Shown piece after piece: positions 42,545 to 52,017 of a stretch of 64,000 bases of DNA. Location of the stretch: the NCBI RefSeq assembly GCF_901482445.1, contig NZ_LR590477.1, positions 620,001-684,000 of the forward strand, given 5' to 3'. The translations under genes were made by a program, and so were the position numbers. The notes beneath the pieces are model-generated. The model did no database searches. It saw only the letters and a list, made by a program, of their open reading frames with translations, and was not told the DNA's origin. This stretch comes from Neisseria lactamica. Lineage in GTDB: Bacteria; Pseudomonadota; Gammaproteobacteria; Burkholderiales; Neisseriaceae. Numbering within the stretch: position 1 is the stretch's first letter; every line of letters begins with the position of its first letter.

Positions 42545-43681
42545 ATGGAAATGAAACCAACCGATTCAACCATCAAATCTCGTGCGGCGGTGGCATTCGC
42601 TCCCAATCAACCCTTACAAATTGTGGAAATCGACGTAGAAATGCCACGCAAAGGCGAAGTGTTAATCCGTAACACTCATACGGGCGTGTGCCATACTGAT
42701 GCGTTTACGTTATCAGGAAACGATCCTGAAGGCGTATTCCCCGTGGTGCTTGGGCACGAAGGTGCCGGTGTGGTCGTTGCTGTGGGCGAGGGTGTGTCAA
42801 GCGTAAAACCGGGCGATCACGTTATTCCGCTTTACACCGCCGAATGTGGCGAATGTGAGTTTTGCCGTTCGGGTAAAACCAACTTGTGCGTCTCAGTGCG
42901 TGACACGCAAGGTAAAGGTTTAATGCCGGACGGCACGACACGTTTTTCTTATCAAGGTCAGCCGATCTATCACTATATGGGCTGTTCGACTTTCAGTGAA
43001 TACTCAGTTGTTGCCGAAGTTTCACTGGCGAAAATCAACCCTGAAGCCAACCACGAACAAGTATGTTTGCTCGGCTGCGGTGTGACCACAGGTATTGGTG
43101 CGGTACATAATACGGCAAAAGTGCAAGAAGGCGACTCTGTTGCCGTATTTGGCTTGGGGGCGATTGGTTTGGCGGTGGTGCAAGGTGCGCGTCAAGCCAA
43201 AGCCGGCCGCATTATCGCCATTGATACCAATCCCTCAAAATTCGAGTTGGCAAAACAGTTCGGTGCAACGGATTGTCTAAATCCGAACGATTACGATAAA
43301 CCGATCAAAGATGTGTTGTTAGGTATTAATAAATGGGGTATTGACCATACCTTTGAATGTATCGGCAATGTAAACGTAATGCGCCAGGCATTAGAAAGTG
43401 CACACCGTGGTTGGGGACAATCCATTATCATCGGCGTAGCGGGTGCGGGACAAGAAATTTCAACGCGTCCGTTCCAATTGGTAACAGGTCGTGTTTGGAA
43501 AGGCTCTGCATTTGGTGGTGTGAAAGGTCGCTCCGAACTTCCGAAAATGGTGGAAGATTCAATGAAAGGCGATATCGAGTTAGAACCGTTTGTAACCCAC
43601 ACACTGACACTCGATCAAATCAATGAAGCCTTTGAGTTAATGCACGAAGGTAAATCGATCCGCGCTGTTATTCATTACTAA
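42545..43681 (+). CDS. adhC: S-(hydroxymethyl)glutathione dehydrogenase (class III alcohol dehydrogenase) AdhC
   Basis: A 378-residue zinc enzyme that oxidises the formaldehyde-glutathione adduct and reduces S-nitrosoglutathione with NADH. The catalytic zinc ligand Cys49 is in HTGVCHTDAFT, the structural zinc lobe in CGECEFCRSGKTNLC, and the NAD-binding loop in VFGLGAIGLAVVQGARQ. The frame is intact. Start ATG 42545 with AGAGGAAAG upstream. fghA follows 8 bases later, giving the complete glutathione-dependent formaldehyde pathway. No DUS in the region. Confidence 0.95.
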   Translation: MEMKPTDSTIKSRAAVAFAPNQPLQIVEIDVEMPRKGEVLIRNTHTGVCHTDAFTLSGNDPEGVFPVVLGHEGAGVVVAVGEGVSSVKPGDHVIPLYTAECGECEFCRSGKTNLCVSVRDTQGKGLMPDGTTRFSYQGQPIYHYMGCSTFSEYSVVAEVSLAKINPEANHEQVCLLGCGVTTGIGAVHNTAKVQEGDSVAVFGLGAIGLAVVQGARQAKAGRIIAIDTNPSKFELAKQFGATDCLNPNDYDKPIKDVLLGINKWGIDHTFECIGNVNVMRQALESAHRGWGQSIIIGVAGAGQEISTRPFQLVTGRVWKGSAFGGVKGRSELPKMVEDSMKGDIELEPFVTHTLTLDQINEAFELMHEGKSIRAVIHY

Positions 43682-43689
43682 GGTACGCA

Positions 43690-44517
43690 ATGAAACTAAT
43701 CGAACAACATCAAATTTTTGGCGGTTCGCAACAAGTTTGGGCGCATTATGCCCAAACGTTGCAATGCGAAATGAAATTTGCCGTCTATTTGCCGGATAAT
43801 CCGGAGAATCGACCGCTAGGTGTGATTTATTGGCTTTCCGGTTTGACGTGTACGGAACAAAATTTCATTACCAAATCGGGCTTTCAGCGTTACGCGGCAG
43901 AACATCAGGTGATTGTAGTTGCGCCCGACACCAGCCCTCGCGGAGAGCAAGTACCGAACGATGCGGCTTACGATTTAGGACAGGGTGCGGGCTTTTATCT
44001 GAATGCGACCGAGCAACCTTGGGCAACGAATTATCAAATGTATGATTATATTTTGAATGAGTTGCCCCGTCTGATTGAGAAACATTTTCCTACCAACGGC
44101 AAACGTTCCATTATGGGGCATTCGATGGGCGGACACGGCGCATTGGTATTGGCACTGCGAAACCCGGAACGTTATCAAAGTGTTTCTGCCTTTTCGCCCA
44201 TTTTGTCGCCAAGCCTCGTGCCTTGGGGAGAAAAAGCCTTTTCTGCCTATTTGGGAAACAATCGTGAAAAATGGCAGCAATATGATGCAAGTTCGCTCAT
44301 CCGACAAGGCTATAAAGTGCAAGGTATGCGCATTGATCAGGGCTTGGAAGATGAGTTTTTACAGATACAATTGCGTACCGAAGATTTTATCGAAACCTGT
44401 CGTGCGGCAAACCAGCTGGCCGATGTGCGCTTCCATAAAGGATACGATCACAGCTATTACTTCATCGCCGGTTTTATTGGCGAGCATATTGCCTATCACG
44501 CGGCATTTTTGAAGTAA
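43690..44517 (+). CDS. fghA: S-formylglutathione hydrolase (EstD/FghA)
   Basis: A 275-residue alpha/beta-hydrolase. The nucleophile elbow GHSMGGHGA holds Ser145; the oxyanion region WLSGLTCTEQNF and the C-terminal DHSYYFIAGFI with the catalytic histidine are typical. It releases formate and glutathione from S-formylglutathione made by AdhC, and is called esterase D in Neisseria work. Cotranscribed with adhC under the NmlR-controlled promoter. Confidence 0.94.
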   Translation: MKLIEQHQIFGGSQQVWAHYAQTLQCEMKFAVYLPDNPENRPLGVIYWLSGLTCTEQNFITKSGFQRYAAEHQVIVVAPDTSPRGEQVPNDAAYDLGQGAGFYLNATEQPWATNYQMYDYILNELPRLIEKHFPTNGKRSIMGHSMGGHGALVLALRNPERYQSVSAFSPILSPSLVPWGEKAFSAYLGNNREKWQQYDASSLIRQGYKVQGMRIDQGLEDEFLQIQLRTEDFIETCRAANQLADVRFHKGYDHSYYFIAGFIGEHIAYHAAFLK

Positions 44518-45044
44518 GCTAAAGCAAAGCAGTTTGGAATAGCCGGCACGAGGGTAGTAAGAAGTGCCGGCAAAATACCGACATCAACGTATGCCGTCTG
44601 AACCCAAAGAAGCCTGTCCTACGGATTACCAAACCCTGCCCTTGATTTGATTAGTCTGATTTTTGAGCTTACACCTTGATTGGTCAAACATTAAAATCGC
44701 CCGTATTTCCTAGCTTACTTTTATTTTCATTGTCGAATTTGCATAAGCAGCCTGTTCCTGTTGTGTTTTCGATCCCTCCAAACCGGTGGGGGCGTAACAG
44801 CTTCGCGATTCACCATCTGTTTAATCTGTCCTTCTTCAATATTAAAACACAGCCTGAAACAAAAGGCATTTCTTTCAATAAATTGGTAATATCAACATCA
44901 TATTGGAACGCCGCCTTTGCTCATACCCCCTTGCACGCTTCATTATTCTTTTCTACGGAAAACGCCAAGTTTGAAGGAAATCATTTATAATACCAGCGGT
45001 AAGCATTTTCTTTCTTTGCCGCAAGAAGTATAACAAGGTTAAAT
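44518..45044. other. Intergenic region between fghA and zapE
   Basis: This 527-base spacer has one DUS (about 44591-44602), which marks the return to native sequence. TATAAT at 44986-44991 may serve zapE. An open frame at 44676-44990 has no ribosome site and no recognisable composition, so I do not call it a gene. Confidence 0.5.
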
Positions 45045-46187
45045 ATGAGTAATAGAGACCAACTTTTTCAAGCTCCGCCGTTTGAAAACCACAGCCCGCT
45101 GACTTGGTATCAGGCTGCCTCACAACTGCCCAACTTCATCCGCGACGACGCGCAGGCAGCCGCCATCGAACACCTCGATCGGCTTTGGACCGAATTGATG
45201 ATGTTCAAACGCAAAAGAAACCGTTTTTTAGGCAGGAGTTTGCGTTCCCCGCAAGTCCCCAAAGGGCTTTATTTCTATGGCGGAGTCGGACGCGGCAAGA
45301 GCTTTCTGATGGACGCTTTTTTCGGCTGCCTCCCTTACCGCCGCAAACGCCGCGTCCACTTTCATGCCTTTATGGCAGAAATCCACCGGCGGCTGAAAGC
45401 CCTGAAAAGCGAAAGCAACCCGTTGAAATCCGTTGCCGCCGAGATTGCCAAAGAAACCCGCGTATTGTGTTTTGACGAATTTCATGTCAGCGATATTGCG
45501 GATGCAATGATTTTAGGCCGTCTGCTGGAAAACCTGCTTAACGAGGGCGTTGTTTTGGTGGCGACTTCAAACTACGCGCCTTCCGAACTCTATCCGCAAG
45601 GTCAAAACCGGAGCAGTTTTCTTCCCACAATCGCGCTCATCGAATCCAGCCTGACCGTCTTAAACGTTGACGGCGGGGAAGACTACCGGCTGCGTGCCCT
45701 CCGCCCCGCCGAGATTTTCTTTACGCCTGCCAATGAAGAAAATGAGGCAAAACTGGCACAACTGTTCAAAGAAATGACGGGCATTACCGATTTGAACCCC
45801 GGCACCAGCACCATCCACGGGCGGGATATTCCGCATAAGGCGGAATCCGGCCGTGCCGTATGGTTTGATTTCCGCGCACTGTGTTTCGGTCCCCGCTCAC
45901 AGTCCGACTATCTGTATCTGGCCGAACATTATGAAATGGTTTTTCTATCGGGTTTGGAAAAACTCTCTCCCCAAGAAAAGGCGGAAGCACGGCGGCTGAC
46001 TTGGCTGATTGACGTACTCTATGATTTCCGGGTCAAACTGTGTGCCACCGGCGCGGTAGATGTCAACCATATCTATACAGAAGGCGATTTTGCCGAAGAA
46101 TTTACCCGCACCGCCAGCCGGATGGTTGAAATGCAGTCCGAAGTTTATTTGGAACAGCCGCATCTGACCTTATCCCCGAAGGATTAG
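45045..46187 (+). CDS. zapE: Cell division ATPase ZapE (AFG1-like)
   Basis: A 380-residue AAA-type ATPase of the AFG1/ZapE family. Walker A is GGVGRGKS (79-86), followed by FHAFMAEIHRRLK and Walker B LCFDEFHVSDIADAMILGRL; the sensor-1 region is VVLVATSNYAPSELYPQG. In E. coli ZapE associates with the Z-ring late in division and under low oxygen. It stands ahead of ndk on the same strand with 58 bases between. Confidence 0.92.
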   Translation: MSNRDQLFQAPPFENHSPLTWYQAASQLPNFIRDDAQAAAIEHLDRLWTELMMFKRKRNRFLGRSLRSPQVPKGLYFYGGVGRGKSFLMDAFFGCLPYRRKRRVHFHAFMAEIHRRLKALKSESNPLKSVAAEIAKETRVLCFDEFHVSDIADAMILGRLLENLLNEGVVLVATSNYAPSELYPQGQNRSSFLPTIALIESSLTVLNVDGGEDYRLRALRPAEIFFTPANEENEAKLAQLFKEMTGITDLNPGTSTIHGRDIPHKAESGRAVWFDFRALCFGPRSQSDYLYLAEHYEMVFLSGLEKLSPQEKAEARRLTWLIDVLYDFRVKLCATGAVDVNHIYTEGDFAEEFTRTASRMVEMQSEVYLEQPHLTLSPKD

Positions 46188-46245
46188 GTCGGATAAATTT
46201 TTTCCCGATAAAATAACTTTCATAAATAAAAAATAAGGATGCAAT

Positions 46246-46671
46246 ATGGCGATTGAACGCACCATTTCCATTATCAAACCCGATGCCGTCGGCAAAAACG
46301 TTATCGGCAAAATATACAGCCGCTTTGAAGAAAACGGTTTGAAAATCGTTGCCGCCAAAATGAAGCAGCTTACCCTCAGAGAGGCGCAAGAATTTTATGC
46401 GGTTCATAAAGACCGCCCCTTCTACGCCGGATTGGTTGAATTTATGACCGGCGGCCCGGTTATGATTCAGGTATTGGAGGGCGAAAACGCCGTCCTGAAA
46501 AACCGCGAACTGATGGGGGCGACCAATCCCGCCGAAGCCGCCGAAGGTACGATACGGGCAGACTTTGCCACATCGGTCAGCATTAACGCCGTACACGGTT
46601 CCGACAGCGTGGAAAATGCCGCTTTGGAAATTGCCTATTTCTTCAGCCAAACCGAAATCTGCCCCCGTTGA
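46246..46671 (+). CDS. ndk: Nucleoside diphosphate kinase
   Basis: A 141-residue enzyme that transfers the terminal phosphate between nucleoside triphosphates and diphosphates through phospho-His117 (INAVHGSDS). The N-terminus AIERTISIIKPDAVGKNVIG and RPFYAGLVEFMTGGPV are canonical. ATAAGGATG precedes the ATG. It ends at an inverted DUS pair, before rlmN. Confidence 0.97.
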   Translation: MAIERTISIIKPDAVGKNVIGKIYSRFEENGLKIVAAKMKQLTLREAQEFYAVHKDRPFYAGLVEFMTGGPVMIQVLEGENAVLKNRELMGATNPAEAAEGTIRADFATSVSINAVHGSDSVENAALEIAYFFSQTEICPR

Positions 46672-46688
46672 TACGCCGCCCCGGCCTT

Positions 46689-46723
46689 TTCAGACGGCAT
46701 CAGGCGTATCTATGCCGTCTGAA
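46689..46723 (+). terminator. Inverted DUS pair after ndk
   Basis: TTCAGACGGCAT (46689-46700) and ATGCCGTCTGAA (46712-46723), here in the outward order opposite to most pairs in the window, with an 11-nt loop. Confidence 0.7.
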
Positions 46724-46806
46724 CCCCTTGTCTTAAGGAAGCTTTAAATCATGCCCGTATGCCGGCGATTTTTATTTGAAGCCTTGATTAAGAAAAACAC
46801 AAACAC

Positions 46807-47901
46807 ATGAAAACCAACCTGCTCAACTACGACCTGCAAGGACTGATCCGACATTTTGCCGATATGGGCGAAAAACCTTTCCGCGCCAAACAGGTTATGC
46901 GTTGGATACACCAATCCGGCGCGCAAAATTTCGATGAAATGACCGATTTGGCAAAATCGTTGCGCCATAAATTAAACGAACAGGCAAACATCGGCATTCC
47001 CAAGCTGATGATGTCCCAAGAATCTTCAGACGGCACCCGCAAGTGGCTGTTGGATGTCGGGACGGGGAACGGGGTGGAAACCGTCTTCATCCCCGAATCG
47101 GATCGCGGCACGCTCTGCATTTCCTCGCAAGTCGGCTGCGCTTTGGAATGTACATTTTGCTCGACCGGCCGGCAGGGCTTCAACCGCAACCTGACTGCTG
47201 CCGAAATCATCGGACAGTTGTGGTGGGCAAACAAAGCAATGGGTGTTACACCGAAAAACGAACGCGTAATTTCCAATGTAGTGATGATGGGTATGGGCGA
47301 GCCGATGGCGAACTTCGACAATGTCGTTACCTCCTTAAGCATTATGCTGGACGACCACGGCTACGGTTTGAGCCGCCGCCGTGTAACGGTTTCCACTTCA
47401 GGTATGGTGCCCCAAATGGACAGGTTGCGCGATGTCATGCCGGTAGCTTTGGCGGTTTCCCTCCACGCCTCCAATGACGAAGTCCGCGACCAAATCGTAC
47501 CGTTGAACAAAAAATATCCCTTGAAAGAACTGATGGCTGCCTGCCGGCGCTATCTGGTTAAAGCCCCCAGGGATTTCATCACCTTCGAATATGTGATGCT
47601 GGACGGAATCAACGATAAGGCGCAACATGCGCACGAACTGATTAATTTGGTCAAAGATGTTCCCTGCAAATTCAACCTCATCCCGTTTAACCCCTTCCCC
47701 AATTCGGGATACGAACGATCAAGCAAGGAAAATATCCGAGTTTTCAAAGATATCTTGCAACAAGCGGGATTTGTCGTTACCGTGCGTAAAACCCGGGGCG
47801 ACGATATTGATGCCGCTTGCGGACAGTTGGCGGGGCAGGTTCAGGATAAAACGCGCCGCCAACAAAAATGGCAGCAGATTTTAATCGGACAACAGGGGTA
47901 A
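46807..47901 (+). CDS. rlmN: Dual-specificity 23S rRNA/tRNA methyltransferase RlmN
   Basis: A 364-residue radical SAM enzyme that makes 2-methyladenosine at A2503 of 23S rRNA and A37 of some tRNAs. Cluster cysteines are Cys111, Cys115 and Cys118 (GCALECTFCSTG). The C-terminal cysteine of DIDAACGQL is the mechanism's methyl-acceptor/resolving residue. MGMGEPMANFDNV and STSGMVPQ are also typical. Followed closely by pilW (2 bases) and ispG; a related rlmN-pilF/pilW-ispG order is found in gammaproteobacteria. Confidence 0.96.
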   Translation: MKTNLLNYDLQGLIRHFADMGEKPFRAKQVMRWIHQSGAQNFDEMTDLAKSLRHKLNEQANIGIPKLMMSQESSDGTRKWLLDVGTGNGVETVFIPESDRGTLCISSQVGCALECTFCSTGRQGFNRNLTAAEIIGQLWWANKAMGVTPKNERVISNVVMMGMGEPMANFDNVVTSLSIMLDDHGYGLSRRRVTVSTSGMVPQMDRLRDVMPVALAVSLHASNDEVRDQIVPLNKKYPLKELMAACRRYLVKAPRDFITFEYVMLDGINDKAQHAHELINLVKDVPCKFNLIPFNPFPNSGYERSSKENIRVFKDILQQAGFVVTVRKTRGDDIDAACGQLAGQVQDKTRRQQKWQQILIGQQG

Positions 47902-47903
47902 TT

Positions 47904-48665
47904 ATGCCTTTTAAGCTATCCAAACGAATCTCTTTATTGCTTGTCCTTGCCTTGGGCGCGTGCAGCACTTCCTACCGTCCCTCGCGGGCGGAAAAGGCCA
48001 ATCAGGTTTCCAATATCAAAACCCAGTTGGCAATGGAATATATGCGCGGGCAGGACTATCGTCAGGCGACGGCAAGTATTGAAGACGCCCTGAAATCGGA
48101 TCCTAAGAACGAGCTTGCCTGGCTGGTTCGTGCCGAAATCTATCAATACCTGAAAGTTAACGACAAGGCGCAGGAAAGTTTCCGGCACGCCCTCTCCATC
48201 AAACCCGACAGTGCCGAAATCAACAACAACTACGGCTGGTTCCTATGCGGCAGGCTCAACCGCCCTGCCGAATCTATGGCATATTTCGACAAAGCCCTGG
48301 CCGACCCCACCTACCCGACCCCTTATATTGCCAACCTGAATAAAGGCATATGCAGTGCCAAACAGGGGCAATTCGGATTGGCGGAAGCCTATTTGGAACG
48401 TTCGCTCGCCTCGCAGCCGCAGTTTCCTCCCGCATTTAAAGAACTGGCGCGCACCAAAATGCTGGCCGGGCAGTTGGGCGATGCCGATTACTACTTTAAA
48501 AAATACCAAAGCAGGGTGGAAGTCCTTCAGGCCGATGATTTGCTGCTAGGCTGGAAAATTGCCAAAGCCCTCGGCAACGCGCAGGCGGCATACGAATATG
48601 AAGCACAGTTGCAGGCAAATTTCCCCTACTCGGAAGAATTGCAAACCGTCCTCACCGGTCAATAA
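47904..48665 (+). CDS. pilW: Type IV pilus biogenesis lipoprotein PilW (PilF)
   Basis: A 253-residue outer-membrane lipoprotein with lipobox Leu-Gly-Ala-Cys20 and about six TPR repeats (for example YRQATASIEDALKSDPKN and AQESFRHALSIKPDSAE). Neisserial PilW stabilises pili and the PilQ secretin and is required for pilus-mediated adhesion; length 253 matches. The start is ATG 47904, two bases after rlmN. Confidence 0.94.
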   Translation: MPFKLSKRISLLLVLALGACSTSYRPSRAEKANQVSNIKTQLAMEYMRGQDYRQATASIEDALKSDPKNELAWLVRAEIYQYLKVNDKAQESFRHALSIKPDSAEINNNYGWFLCGRLNRPAESMAYFDKALADPTYPTPYIANLNKGICSAKQGQFGLAEAYLERSLASQPQFPPAFKELARTKMLAGQLGDADYYFKKYQSRVEVLQADDLLLGWKIAKALGNAQAAYEYEAQLQANFPYSEELQTVLTGQ

Positions 48666-48680
48666 ACAGATTCAAACCAT

Positions 48681-49946
48681 ATGAACACACTCCAACGCCG
48701 CAGGACGCATCAAGTCCGCATCGATCATATTACCGTCGGTTCGGAAGCACCCGTCGTTATCCAATCTATGACCAACACCGACACTGCCGATGCAAAAGCC
48801 ACCGCATTGCAGATTAAGGAATTGAGCGACGCCGGATCCGAAATGGTGCGTATTACCGTCAACAGCCCCGAAGCCGCGTCCAAAGTTGCCGAAATCCGCC
48901 GCCGCTTGGACGATATGGGCTATACTACACCGCTTATCGGCGATTTTCATTTCAACGGCGAACGCCTGTTGGCGGAATTTCCCGAATGCGGCAAAGCATT
49001 GTCCAAATACCGCATCAACCCCGGCAATGTCGGCAAAGGCGCGAAAGGCGATGAAAAATTTGCCTTTATGATTCGGACTGCTGCCGAAAACGATAAAGCC
49101 GTCCGCATCGGCGTAAACTGGGGTTCTTTGGATCAAAGCCTCGCCAAACGTATGATGGATGCCAACCTCGCTTCTTCCGCGCCGAAACCGCCTGAAGAAG
49201 TGATGAAGGAAGCCCTGATTGTCTCCGCTTTGGAATCTGCCGAAAAAGCCGTTCTATTGGGACTGCCCGAAGACAAAATCATCCTGTCGTGCAAAGTCAG
49301 CGCGGTTCAGGATTTGATTCAGGTTTACCGCGAACTGGGCAGCCGTTGCGCCTATCCGCTGCATTTGGGTTTGACCGAGGCCGGCATGGGCAGCAAAGGC
49401 ATTGTCGCATCAACGGCGGCATTATCTGTTTTGCTTCAAGAAGGAATCGGCGACACCATCCGCATTTCACTCACTCCGGAGCCGGGCAGCCCGCGTACTC
49501 AGGAGGTTATTGTTGGACAAGAGATTTTACAGACTATGGGTCTGCGTTCGTTTACACCGATGGTTACCGCCTGTCCGGGCTGCGGGCGCACCACCAGTAC
49601 CGTTTTTCAAGAGCTGGCACAAGATGTTCAAAATTACCTTCGCCAAAAAATGTCTATATGGCGTACTCTTTATCCTGGGGTTGAATCCCTGAACGTTGCC
49701 GTGATGGGCTGCGTCGTCAACGGTCCCGGAGAAAGCAAATTGGCCGACATCGGCATCAGCCTGCCCGGTACGGGGGAAACACCCGTCGCGCCGGTTTATG
49801 TGGACGGGGAGCGCAAAGTCACACTGAAAGGCGACAACATTGCAACAGAGTTTCTAGCTATTGTTGAAGAATATGTCAAAATCAACTACGGTGAAAACGG
49901 CCTCAAACGCAACCAGAACAAAATCATCCCTATACAGTCCCTATAA
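48681..49946 (+). CDS. ispG: 4-hydroxy-3-methylbut-2-enyl-diphosphate synthase IspG (GcpE)
   Basis: A 421-residue enzyme of the MEP isoprenoid pathway that reductively opens methylerythritol cyclodiphosphate. The TIM-barrel half starts VRIDHITVGSEAPVVIQSMTNTDT; the C-terminal half carries the 4Fe-4S ligands in TACPGCGRT and AVMGCVVNGPGESKLADIG. Lies 15 bases after pilW, ends at an inverted DUS pair facing clpP. Confidence 0.96.
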   Translation: MNTLQRRRTHQVRIDHITVGSEAPVVIQSMTNTDTADAKATALQIKELSDAGSEMVRITVNSPEAASKVAEIRRRLDDMGYTTPLIGDFHFNGERLLAEFPECGKALSKYRINPGNVGKGAKGDEKFAFMIRTAAENDKAVRIGVNWGSLDQSLAKRMMDANLASSAPKPPEEVMKEALIVSALESAEKAVLLGLPEDKIILSCKVSAVQDLIQVYRELGSRCAYPLHLGLTEAGMGSKGIVASTAALSVLLQEGIGDTIRISLTPEPGSPRTQEVIVGQEILQTMGLRSFTPMVTACPGCGRTTSTVFQELAQDVQNYLRQKMSIWRTLYPGVESLNVAVMGCVVNGPGESKLADIGISLPGTGETPVAPVYVDGERKVTLKGDNIATEFLAIVEEYVKINYGENGLKRNQNKIIPIQSL

Positions 49947-49949
49947 GAC

Positions 49950-49984
49950 AAATGCCGTCTGAACTGTTTTCAGACGGCATTTGT
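49950..49984. terminator. Inverted DUS pair between convergent ispG and clpP
   Basis: CAAATGCCGTCTGAA pairs with TTCAGACGGCATTTG, a 15-bp stem with T-rich ends on both strands. Confidence 0.85.
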
Positions 49985-49998
49985 CTACTTCACAAGGT

Positions 49999-50619
49999 TT
50001 AAAGCCGCAAAGATACACGGTTTTCCAAAACTTGGTCGATCAAGCCGTATTCTTTCGCCTCTTCGGCAGACATGAAATTATCACGATCGGTGTCACGCTC
50101 CAAATCTGCCAAATCGCGGTCGCAGTGTTTCGCCATCAAGCGGTTGAGTTTCTCTTTGATTTTCAACAGCTCGCGCGCATGAATTTCAATGTCGGATGCC
50201 TGACCGCCCAAACCGCCGCTGATTAAAGGCTGGTGAATCATAATCCGGCTGTTGGGCAGGGCGAAACGTTTGCCTTTCCCGCCTGCCGACAATAAGAACG
50301 CGCCCATACTTGCCGCCTGCCCCAAGCACAAAGTCGATACATCGGGTTTGATGAAATTCATGGTGTCGTAAATTGACATACCTGCCGTTACCGATCCGCC
50401 GGGGGAATTGATATAGAAGAAAATATCTTTGTCCGGATTTTCACTTTCCAGAAACAACAGTTGGGCAACCACCAGATTGGCGGACTCGTCCGTTACCGGA
50501 CCGACCAGAAATACGATGCGCTCTTTCAAAAGGCGCGAGTAAATATCAAATGCACGCTCGCCGCGACCGCTTTGTTCGATAACGGTAGGAACGAGGTAAT
50601 TCTTAAAATCGAAGGACAT
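49999..50619 (-). CDS. clpP: ATP-dependent Clp protease proteolytic subunit ClpP
   Basis: A 206-residue serine protease subunit that forms the 14-mer chamber fed by ClpX/ClpA. The triad is Ser104 (GQAASMGAF), His129 (RIMIHQP) and Asp178 (RDTDRDNF); offsets match E. coli after its propeptide. YINSPGGSVTAGMSIYDTM is the conserved handle region. tig lies upstream on the same strand, as in many bacteria, with a strong hairpin between. Confidence 0.97.
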   Translation of the reverse strand: MSFDFKNYLVPTVIEQSGRGERAFDIYSRLLKERIVFLVGPVTDESANLVVAQLLFLESENPDKDIFFYINSPGGSVTAGMSIYDTMNFIKPDVSTLCLGQAASMGAFLLSAGGKGKRFALPNSRIMIHQPLISGGLGGQASDIEIHARELLKIKEKLNRLMAKHCDRDLADLERDTDRDNFMSAEEAKEYGLIDQVLENRVSLRL

Positions 50620-50641
50620 TTTTGTCTCCTGTCAATGTTGC

Positions 50642-50672
50642 GAAAGCACCAAAGGGACGCTTTGGTGCTTTC
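50642..50672 (-). promoter_or_regulatory. Hairpin between tig and clpP
   Basis: GAAAGCACCAAA (50642-50653) and TTTGGTGCTTTC (50661-50672) form a perfect 12-bp stem with a 7-nt loop. No T tract follows on the minus strand, so it is more likely an attenuator or processing element than a full terminator. An inverted AG-type DUS lies at about 50684-50695. Confidence 0.5.
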
Positions 50673-50706
50673 AAGCTGCCTGTTTCAGACGGCCTTTTGA
50701 AGATGA

Positions 50707-52017
50707 TCAGGCTTGCGCGCCCATCACTTCGTCAAAAGACAAAGCTTTTTCGCTTACTTTGGCTTTGCCCAAAACGAAATCAACGACATTGCTTTCTACC
50801 GCCAAAGAAGTCGGGCCTTGCAGGCGGGAAGGCTCTGCGTAGTACCAGTCGATTACTTCTTGAGGATCTTCGTAGCTTTCTGCGAAGTTGGCGACAACGG
50901 CTTTAATTTGGTCTTCAGTCGGTTCCAGTTTGTTTTCGTCAACCAGTTTCGCCAAAATCAAACCCAAAGACACGCGGCGTTCGGCTTGTTCTTTGAACAT
51001 ATCCAAAGGCAAATCCAAGTTCGCGGCATCGGCCATACCTTGGTTGACGAAGTTTTGTTTCATTTCGTTTGCCAAGCGGGCGGCTTCTTCATTGACCAAA
51101 GCAACCGGAACTTTCAGCTCTACGGCTTTGAGCAGCGCGTTCATTACAGATTCTTTGGTTTGTTCCTTCACGCGGCGTTCCACTTCGCGGCTGACGTTTT
51201 TCTTCACTTCTTCGCGCATTTTGGCAACATCGCCGTCGGCGATACCCAATGCTTTGGCGAAGTCGGCATCAACTTCGGGCAGGACGGGTTCGGATACGTT
51301 GTTCAATGTAATGGCAAAAACAGCGGATTTACCGGCAACGTCTTTACCGTGGTAGTCTTCGGGGAAGTTGACGGTAACGTCTTTACTTTCGCCCGCCTTC
51401 ATACCGGCCACACCGGCTTCAAATTCAGGCAGCATTTGACCTGCGCCCAATACGAAGGCGTAGTTTTTGGATGCGCCGCCGGCAAAAGGTTCGCCGTCGA
51501 TTTTGCCTTCAAAGTCGATGATGACGCGGTCGCCGTTTCGGGCTTCGCGTTCGACATGGTTGAAGCGGGTGCGTTGTTTGCGCAGGATTTCTACGGTTTT
51601 GTCCACTTCGGCATCGCCGACGGATGCGGTTACTTTTTCGACTTCTTGTGCAGACAAATCGCCGATAACGACTTCAGGGAACACTTCAAAAATCGCAGCG
51701 ATTTTCAGGAATTCTTTATCGTCTTGTTCTTCAACGCCTTCAAAACGGGGGAAGCCTGCCACTTTCAACTCTTGGGCAACGGCGACATCGTAGAAGCGGC
51801 GTTGTACCATTTCGTTGATGACATCGTTTTGAGCACTTGCACCGTACATTTGGGCAATCATTTTCAAAGGTGCTTTGCCCGGACGGAAACCGTCGATTTT
51901 TGCACGGCGTTGGGTTTGTTTCAGTTTTTTATCGGTTTCTGCGTTGATTTCGGACCAAGGCAGGGACAACACTACTTTGCGTTCCAAATTTTCTAAAGTT
52001 TCAACAGTTACGCTCAT
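50707..52017 (-). CDS. tig: Trigger factor
   Basis: A 436-residue ribosome-associated chaperone and prolyl isomerase. The N-terminal ribosome-binding loop GFRPGKAPLKM, the FKBP-type PPIase domain (RNGDRVIIDFEGKIDGEPFAGG, about 155-240) and the long helical C-terminal domain are visible. Two tandem ATGs (52020 and 52017); the second gives the family-standard MSVTVETLENLERK. Upstream of clpP on the same strand. Confidence 0.95.
   Translation of the reverse strand: MSVTVETLENLERKVVLSLPWSEINAETDKKLKQTQRRAKIDGFRPGKAPLKMIAQMYGASAQNDVINEMVQRRFYDVAVAQELKVAGFPRFEGVEEQDDKEFLKIAAIFEVFPEVVIGDLSAQEVEKVTASVGDAEVDKTVEILRKQRTRFNHVEREARNGDRVIIDFEGKIDGEPFAGGASKNYAFVLGAGQMLPEFEAGVAGMKAGESKDVTVNFPEDYHGKDVAGKSAVFAITLNNVSEPVLPEVDADFAKALGIADGDVAKMREEVKKNVSREVERRVKEQTKESVMNALLKAVELKVPVALVNEEAARLANEMKQNFVNQGMADAANLDLPLDMFKEQAERRVSLGLILAKLVDENKLEPTEDQIKAVVANFAESYEDPQEVIDWYYAEPSRLQGPTSLAVESNVVDFVLGKAKVSEKALSFDEVMGAQA

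Noticed and set aside
44676..44990. 104-codon open frame between fghA and zapE
   Set aside because: No ATG or ribosome site, unusual composition, covers a likely zapE promoter; probably chance.
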